From contig NZ_PEOG01000010.1 in the NCBI RefSeq assembly GCF_002761755.1, positions 62,001 through 126,000 of the forward strand: a DNA stretch of 64,000 nucleotides. The letters are read 5' to 3'. Under the pieces are notes generated by a model that was given only the letters and a program-made list of their open reading frames with translations, searched no databases and had not been told where the DNA came from. Shown piece after piece: positions 57,681 to 64,000 of the stretch; within the stretch, counting starts at the first letter, position 1, and each line of letters begins with the position of its first letter. The translations under genes were made by a program, and so were the position numbers. The stretch is from Roseateles chitinivorans. Its GTDB lineage: Bacteria > Pseudomonadota > Gammaproteobacteria > Burkholderiales > Burkholderiaceae_C.

Positions 57681-59204
57681 TCAGGACCGGAACTCCGGCG
57701 TGACCAGCATCGCGGAAGCCCAGGCGTTGTCGCGGTCGCGGTAGCGCTTGTAGATGCGGCGCCGCGCCAGGCCGAAGGCCGCGTTCAGCGAATGGCTGCG
57801 CAGCAGCATCCGGTAGAACAGCCGGGCCTGCAGCGCCGCGGTGCGGTCGTTGACGCGACAGCGGTAGCCCAGCACCGCATGGATGCCGGCAGTCGCCGCG
57901 AGCGCCGCGAAGCCCGAATTGCCGCTCTCGCAACTGCTCAGGTAGACGAAGCGGGCCTCGCGCATGTAGCTGACGATGTCGCCGAAGTCGATGCCCTCCG
58001 GCTCCTCCGCCGGCCCGATGAACAGGAAGCCGGTGCCGCCGCGCTGCTGCGCGCCATGGCGTTGGAAGCAGGTATGACCGGCGAAGTGGATCAGGTCCCA
58101 GTTGCCCTCGCGCAGCGCCGCGTCGAGCGCCGCCCGCGTCACCGGCCCGTCCATGCCGAGCACGCGGATGTTGTCCTCGTAGAACAGCGGCTGGCCGGTG
58201 CGGGCGTCGCGCGTCGTCAGCAGCTTGCGCACCCGCGCGCATTCGAGCCGCACCGAGGTCAGCGGATCCAGCCGCACCTGGCCGCCGAGCAGCTTCGCGC
58301 TGAACACGCTGCCATGGGTGTCGGCGCAGATCAACAGCGCGCGCCGCGCCGCGGGCGGCCCGGAGAACAGGTCCTGGCTCGCGTCGCCGTCGCTCTCCAG
58401 CAGGCGCCGCGCCACCGACGCAGCCTGCGCCAGCCAGGGCTCCGGCCGCAGCGACGGGTCGAAGACCGCCTCCAGCATCAGCGGATAGCAGGCCTCCGAC
58501 ACCGCGAAGGTGAGCCGGTCCGGCAGTTCACGCCCGGCATCGCCCAGCTGCATCGCCGCGGCGGCGCGGCCCAGCTCGCGCTGGACCTTGAAGTGCGGGT
58601 TCTCGTCGCACAGCGCGATGCGGATGCTCTCGCCGATGTCGGAGAACTCGTCATACCAGTCGGGCTGGAACATGTGCTGCGCCTCCCAGCGCATCCAGGC
58701 CGAGCGCGGCACGGTCAGCATGCCGTCGCCATGGAACTTGAAGCCGATCCCGTCGATGTCGAAGCTCCAGCCGGTCTCGCTGGCCTTGACGCGGATAGCG
58801 AGGCAGGGATCGACGCGCTGACCGGGTTGCAGCAGTTCGAGCGCGAAGCCGCCGGCGGTGCCGGGATCCGCATAGGCGGTCAGGCCCGGCACGCGGGCGC
58901 TCTCACGCTGCAGCTCCGAGGTCAGCGCCGGTGCCAGCAGCATCATCGGCGTCTGCGTCAACAGCCGCGCCCGGCGGCAGAAGTCGAGCCCGCCGCCGTC
59001 CTCCACCACCGCGCCCGCGTCGGCGGCGAGGCGACTGCCGACGATGACGAAGTCGAACCGCTGCTGCTGCAGTTGCTCCAGGCCGGTCTCGCAGGTGGTC
59101 TCCTGCTGCACCGCATGCGCGCCGAAACGCCGCAACTGCTTCTTGATCTGCTCGACCTCGAGCCCTTGCTGCTGCGGACAGAACACCAGGAGGAAATCAG
59201 CCAT
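57681..59204 (-). CDS. CHAT-domain caspase-like protease with N-terminal pseudo-receiver
   Basis: A 507-residue protein from ATG 59204. Residues 1-125 look like a response-regulator fold (FLLVFCPQQQ, DFVIVGSRLA, QTPMMLLAPA), but the phosphoacceptor Asp is replaced by Gly56. Residues 130-285 are unassigned. Residues 287-507 form a CHAT domain with the catalytic dyad His377 in LIHFAGHTCF and Cys425 in VYLSSCESGNSG, and it ends with the NAWASAML block. Such proteases are activated by sensor partners and cleave specific proteins, sometimes to kill the host cell. It overlaps the upstream sensor gene by 8 nt, so the two products probably work together. Confidence 0.87.
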   Translation of the reverse strand: MADFLLVFCPQQQGLEVEQIKKQLRRFGAHAVQQETTCETGLEQLQQQRFDFVIVGSRLAADAGAVVEDGGGLDFCRRARLLTQTPMMLLAPALTSELQRESARVPGLTAYADPGTAGGFALELLQPGQRVDPCLAIRVKASETGWSFDIDGIGFKFHGDGMLTVPRSAWMRWEAQHMFQPDWYDEFSDIGESIRIALCDENPHFKVQRELGRAAAAMQLGDAGRELPDRLTFAVSEACYPLMLEAVFDPSLRPEPWLAQAASVARRLLESDGDASQDLFSGPPAARRALLICADTHGSVFSAKLLGGQVRLDPLTSVRLECARVRKLLTTRDARTGQPLFYEDNIRVLGMDGPVTRAALDAALREGNWDLIHFAGHTCFQRHGAQQRGGTGFLFIGPAEEPEGIDFGDIVSYMREARFVYLSSCESGNSGFAALAATAGIHAVLGYRCRVNDRTAALQARLFYRMLLRSHSLNAAFGLARRRIYKRYRDRDNAWASAMLVTPEFRS

Positions 59205-61677
59205 GAGCGTTCCCCCGCGGGAAGCCGAGCACGAACTCGGTCTCGCCATCCGTCAAGGTGTGGACGCGCAGGCTGCCGCCCTGGTTGCGCATCAGCTTGT
59301 CGAGCAGCGGATGGGCCAGCCGCAGATCGGCCTGGGCCGCCTCCGGCGCCGCGAAGCGCGCGCCGTGCCGACGCGCCGGCGGCAGCTTGCCGCGCAGGCG
59401 CAGGAAGACCTCCCGGTCGTCCGGCACCAGCGTGAGCAGCACCGTCGCGGTTTCCGGCGCGGCGCGCAGCAGCACCGACAGCAGGCTCTCGACGACGATG
59501 TGCAGCTGCGTGTGATCGGCCTCGACCTCGACCCGGCGCGCCGCCGAGACCAGCTGCACCTTCTCCCGTTCCGAGGCGGCCAGGCTGGCGAGCAGCGCCT
59601 CCAGCTCGCTGTCCAGCTGGATCGTGCTGACCGCGCGCGCGGCGACGCGCGCCTCGCGGTTGTACATGGCCAGGCGGGTGAAGGCGTGCTTCACCCGGCC
59701 CAGCTGCCTCAGCACCGTCTGCAGGTCGCGCGCCCGGCCCGGGTCACGCGCGGTGCCTGGCCGATGCGCCGACTCGAGCTCGCTTTCGAGCCAGGACATC
59801 GCCATGCCCAGTGGCGCCTGGGTCTCGACCGCCAGCTCATAGGCGGTCTCCTCGAGGAACTCGAGTTGCACCGATCGCCGGATCGGCCGCAGGTCGCGCG
59901 CGATGAACACGTGTCCACCGAGCTTGCCGGGAAAGTCCCGCCGCGTGACGAAGACCGAGTTCGGCGCGTCGCCGCCCATTCCGCCGGGCGCCTCGGGTCC
60001 TTCGGCCGCCTCGTCCTCGCGCGCCTTGCGGCAGACATGCAGTTCACCGATCCGATCGCCAGCCTCGGTGCCCTGCAGCAGCGCCACCAGCGGCTGCGGA
60101 TCCTGGAACAGGTCGATCAGGCTGCGCCCCTCCAGCGCCTTGCGCCGCGCGCCGAACAGGGCCTCCGCCGCCGGATTGACCCGACGGATCCGCAGCTTCG
60201 CGTCGGTCGCGATGACGGGGTCGGCGACGTTGTTCACGCACTCGGTCATCAGGGTCAGGTCGCTGATGCGCTCCATCGCGCCGGCGACCTCGTGGGCGAT
60301 GTCGGTCAGCTGCCGGACGTGCTCGCGCGAGAACGCGTTGACCCGGGGATCGTCGACGTTGACGATGAAGCGCACCCGCTCGCCCTCGGAGAACAGGATG
60401 GGCACCGCCAGTTCGGAGCGGATCGGCTCGCCGTCCGGCGTGCGCAGGTAGTCGGGGGCCAGCGCGACATCCGGAATCTTCTGCGCCGCCATCGTCCGCA
60501 CCACGCGGCCGAGGATGCCCACGCTCACCGGCTGCGCATAGTCGCCCCAGACGGCGCCGGTATCGACGGCGCACCCGTCGTCGCCGCGGCGCGCCGACGC
60601 CACGCGCACGACGGACTCGCGCGCGCTGTCGACGCGGAACAGCCCGACGTGCTGCCAGTCGAAGATCTCGATCAGGGCGTCGGCCAGGCAGCGACAGGCC
60701 TCCTGGATGTCGACGCAGCGGTTCAATGCGCGGAACATCCGCAGCTGGCGCCGATCGCGTGCCTGCGCCGCATGGTCCAGCGCGCAGAGCACCGTCTCCA
60801 CCAGCGGCAGCTGGTTGAAGAGCGTCTGGTGCGGCTCGCCATAGGCGTCGGGCTCACGGCTGAGCAGGGTCAGGATGGCGACGGTGCGTTCGTCCGCACC
60901 CTCGCCCCGGGTGATGCGTCGCCACATGCTGGACTTCAGGTCCATCGCGCGCATCTGGCGGCAGATCGGCTCGTCGGCCATGTCCGACCAGGGCGGCTCG
61001 CTCATCACCGTGTCGAAGTCGTGGATGCCGCCGTCGTTCGCTTCCATGAAGGCGCGCTGCGCGTCGTTCAGCTCGTACCAGGCGGTCGGCACGTCCTGGC
61101 GGAACGGCGGATGGTTGAAGACGATCTCCGACTCCCAATGCTCGCCGTCCGCCACGACGCGGGACACCAGCATCAGGTCGTAGGGCAACTCGACGCGCAG
61201 GGCCTCGGCCATCCGCGACAGCAGGTCCGGGCGGCCGGCGTGGCTCAGCGTCAGCTCCCGCAGGCGGTCGGTCAGCACCTGGTGCTGCAGGCTGCGGAAG
61301 AAGCCCAGCGAGCCGACGACCGCGCCTCGGGCATCCATCAGCGGCAGGCCGGTCACCTCGACGGCGACCTGGCGGCCGGGATCGTCCAGTCGCGTGAGCG
61401 TGACGCGGTAGGCGCCGAGCTCGCCGTTGCGGCGGCCACGGGTTTCCTCGTCCAGGACACGGCCGGCCTCGCCGGCGAAGAGCCGGTCCAGGTGCAACTC
61501 GTCGACATGGGCGACGCCGCTCATCGCCAGCGCGGCGGCGTTGGCATAGAGCACGTGGTTCGCGAGGTCCCGCTGGATCACGGCGATCCGTGAGCCGTCG
61601 AAGACCGCCCGCTTCATCTGCCCCAGCAGCGCCGCCGCCGCGGCGGAGGTGGGTCGCTCGTGCGCGGAGTCGTCCAT
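59197..61677 (-). CDS. PAS/GAF sensor with degenerate histidine-kinase module
   Basis: An 826-residue cytoplasmic sensor from ATG 61677 (GGAGG upstream). Order: PAS about 20-130, GAF-like 145-300, GAF 315-470, PAS 475-600, and a kinase-like region 603-826. In the dimerisation helix the usual A-H-E-L-R-T-P-L reads A-V-E-T-Q-A-P-L, so the phosphoacceptor His is Val617. The ATP-binding part lacks the N-box Asn (ESLLSV at 730-735) and any D-x-G-x-G box. It therefore looks like a pseudo-kinase that signals by contact. The overlapping downstream gene is a CHAT protease. The frame is open 94 codons upstream without similarity. Confidence 0.8.
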   Translation of the reverse strand: MDDSAHERPTSAAAAALLGQMKRAVFDGSRIAVIQRDLANHVLYANAAALAMSGVAHVDELHLDRLFAGEAGRVLDEETRGRRNGELGAYRVTLTRLDDPGRQVAVEVTGLPLMDARGAVVGSLGFFRSLQHQVLTDRLRELTLSHAGRPDLLSRMAEALRVELPYDLMLVSRVVADGEHWESEIVFNHPPFRQDVPTAWYELNDAQRAFMEANDGGIHDFDTVMSEPPWSDMADEPICRQMRAMDLKSSMWRRITRGEGADERTVAILTLLSREPDAYGEPHQTLFNQLPLVETVLCALDHAAQARDRRQLRMFRALNRCVDIQEACRCLADALIEIFDWQHVGLFRVDSARESVVRVASARRGDDGCAVDTGAVWGDYAQPVSVGILGRVVRTMAAQKIPDVALAPDYLRTPDGEPIRSELAVPILFSEGERVRFIVNVDDPRVNAFSREHVRQLTDIAHEVAGAMERISDLTLMTECVNNVADPVIATDAKLRIRRVNPAAEALFGARRKALEGRSLIDLFQDPQPLVALLQGTEAGDRIGELHVCRKAREDEAAEGPEAPGGMGGDAPNSVFVTRRDFPGKLGGHVFIARDLRPIRRSVQLEFLEETAYELAVETQAPLGMAMSWLESELESAHRPGTARDPGRARDLQTVLRQLGRVKHAFTRLAMYNREARVAARAVSTIQLDSELEALLASLAASEREKVQLVSAARRVEVEADHTQLHIVVESLLSVLLRAAPETATVLLTLVPDDREVFLRLRGKLPPARRHGARFAAPEAAQADLRLAHPLLDKLMRNQGGSLRVHTLTDGETEFVLGFPRGNAHG

Positions 61678-61872
61678 GAGGGCCTCCCTGGCCATCCCTG
61701 GCCGCCAGTCCCGCCTGTCAACGGCACGAAGGCTACGCCGATTGCGCGCGCGGCGCGCCTGACAACATAGGGATTCGAGGCCTTCCAGAGCCGATCGCAT
61801 CGGCCCTCCCGGCGATTCCGTGGCGGAGGCGCCACGTTGCGATGCGCGGCCAATCGCAGGCCACCAAAGACG

Positions 61873-61902
61873 AAGGCGGACATCCTTTCGGATGCCCGCC
61901 TT
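61873..61902 (-). terminator. Hairpin with GAAA loop between the regulator and sensor genes
   Basis: On the minus strand AAGGCGG-G-CATCC, loop GAAA, GGATG-T-CCGCCTT forms a 13-bp stem (one G-U pair) followed by CGTCTTT. It could be a weak terminator for the sigma54 regulator gene or a leader element of the sensor gene. The 408-nt gap 61678-62085 otherwise shows no gene and no convincing promoter. Confidence 0.4.
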
Positions 61903-62085
61903 ACCCATTGACGTCCGGCTTGCGCCTCTGCAATCCACCACCAGAAACCTGGACCGCATGACCGAAAGGATAGGGACGCCCGGTCTTCGCCAGAAGCCGG
62001 ATTCGACGCAACGCCGCGGCAGCGATCCGCTGATCGGCTTGTGAGGCGTCGCCCTACAGGCCGACGACCCGCCCGCCGCAGTGCC

Positions 62086-64000
<1,915 letters not shown>

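Noticed and set aside
61678..61740. TTGACA about 50 nt before the sensor start as a promoter -35
   Set aside because: No recognisable -10 lies 16-18 nt downstream.
61940..61999. A GAAAG...GGGACGC stretch recalling a c-di-GMP (GEMM-I) riboswitch core
   Set aside because: The flanking CAAACC, AAAGCC and second-helix elements are missing, and no gene on the plus strand follows it.

Overview
The window is high-GC chromosomal DNA from a beta-proteobacterium of the order Burkholderiales, most like the Roseateles/Mitsuaria/Pelomonas group. This placement rests on ribosomal protein lengths, the gene order str - rpsJ - S10 - spc, two tuf genes, the tRNA-Tyr/Gly/Thr-tuf-tRNA-Trp-secE-nusG order and a gph-trpE-trpG-trpD-trpC block. 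No CRISPR array, phage or insertion sequence was seen.

Positions 1-33012 are a translation/transcription superoperon, nearly all on the minus strand. Read in the direction of transcription it starts with tRNA-Tyr, tRNA-Gly, tRNA-Thr, tufB, tRNA-Trp, secE, nusG, rplK, rplA, rplJ, rplL, rpoB and rpoC, ending at a clear terminator. A plus-strand PIN-domain gene follows. Then come rpsL, rpsG, fusA, tufA and rpsJ (terminator), the S10 block rplC to rpsQ (terminator), a peroxiredoxin gene, and the spc block rplN to rpmJ plus rpsM and rpsK. Sigma70-like promoters are readable before tRNA-Tyr, rpsL, rplC and rplN, so the ribosomal cluster is split into several transcription units. The two tuf genes encode identical proteins, and the differences found lie at their two ends.

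Positions 33013-45971 hold an N-acetylglucosamine/glycan utilisation locus. A plus-strand TonB-dependent receptor faces a nine-gene minus-strand operon: BadF-type sugar kinase, GntR regulator (NagQ-like), nagA, SIS-type deaminase (NagB-II), GH3 hexosaminidase, AmpG-like MFS transporter, GH16 enzyme, NagX-like membrane protein and a DUF6445-like protein. Repeated TGGTATT-N4-TGGTATT-like boxes upstream of both units suggest one NagQ regulon: glycan uptake across the outer membrane, periplasmic trimming, inner-membrane transport, then deacetylation, deamination and phosphorylation.

Positions 45972-53582 carry a trp operon: a readable trpL leader peptide with three Trp codons, trpE, trpG, a threonine aldolase gene, trpD, trpC and ung. 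A chalcone-isomerase-like secreted protein gene is divergent from it, and gph lies beyond that.

Positions 53729-64000 are accessory. They hold a multi-TM protein with an OmpA-like C-terminus, a patatin-metallo-beta-lactamase gene pair, and a convergent pair made of a PAS/GAF pseudo-histidine-kinase and a CHAT caspase-like protease with a pseudo-receiver domain. The last gene is a sigma54-dependent AcoR-type regulator cut by the right edge. The pseudo-kinase/CHAT pair is the best candidate for an undescribed signalling or cell-death system.
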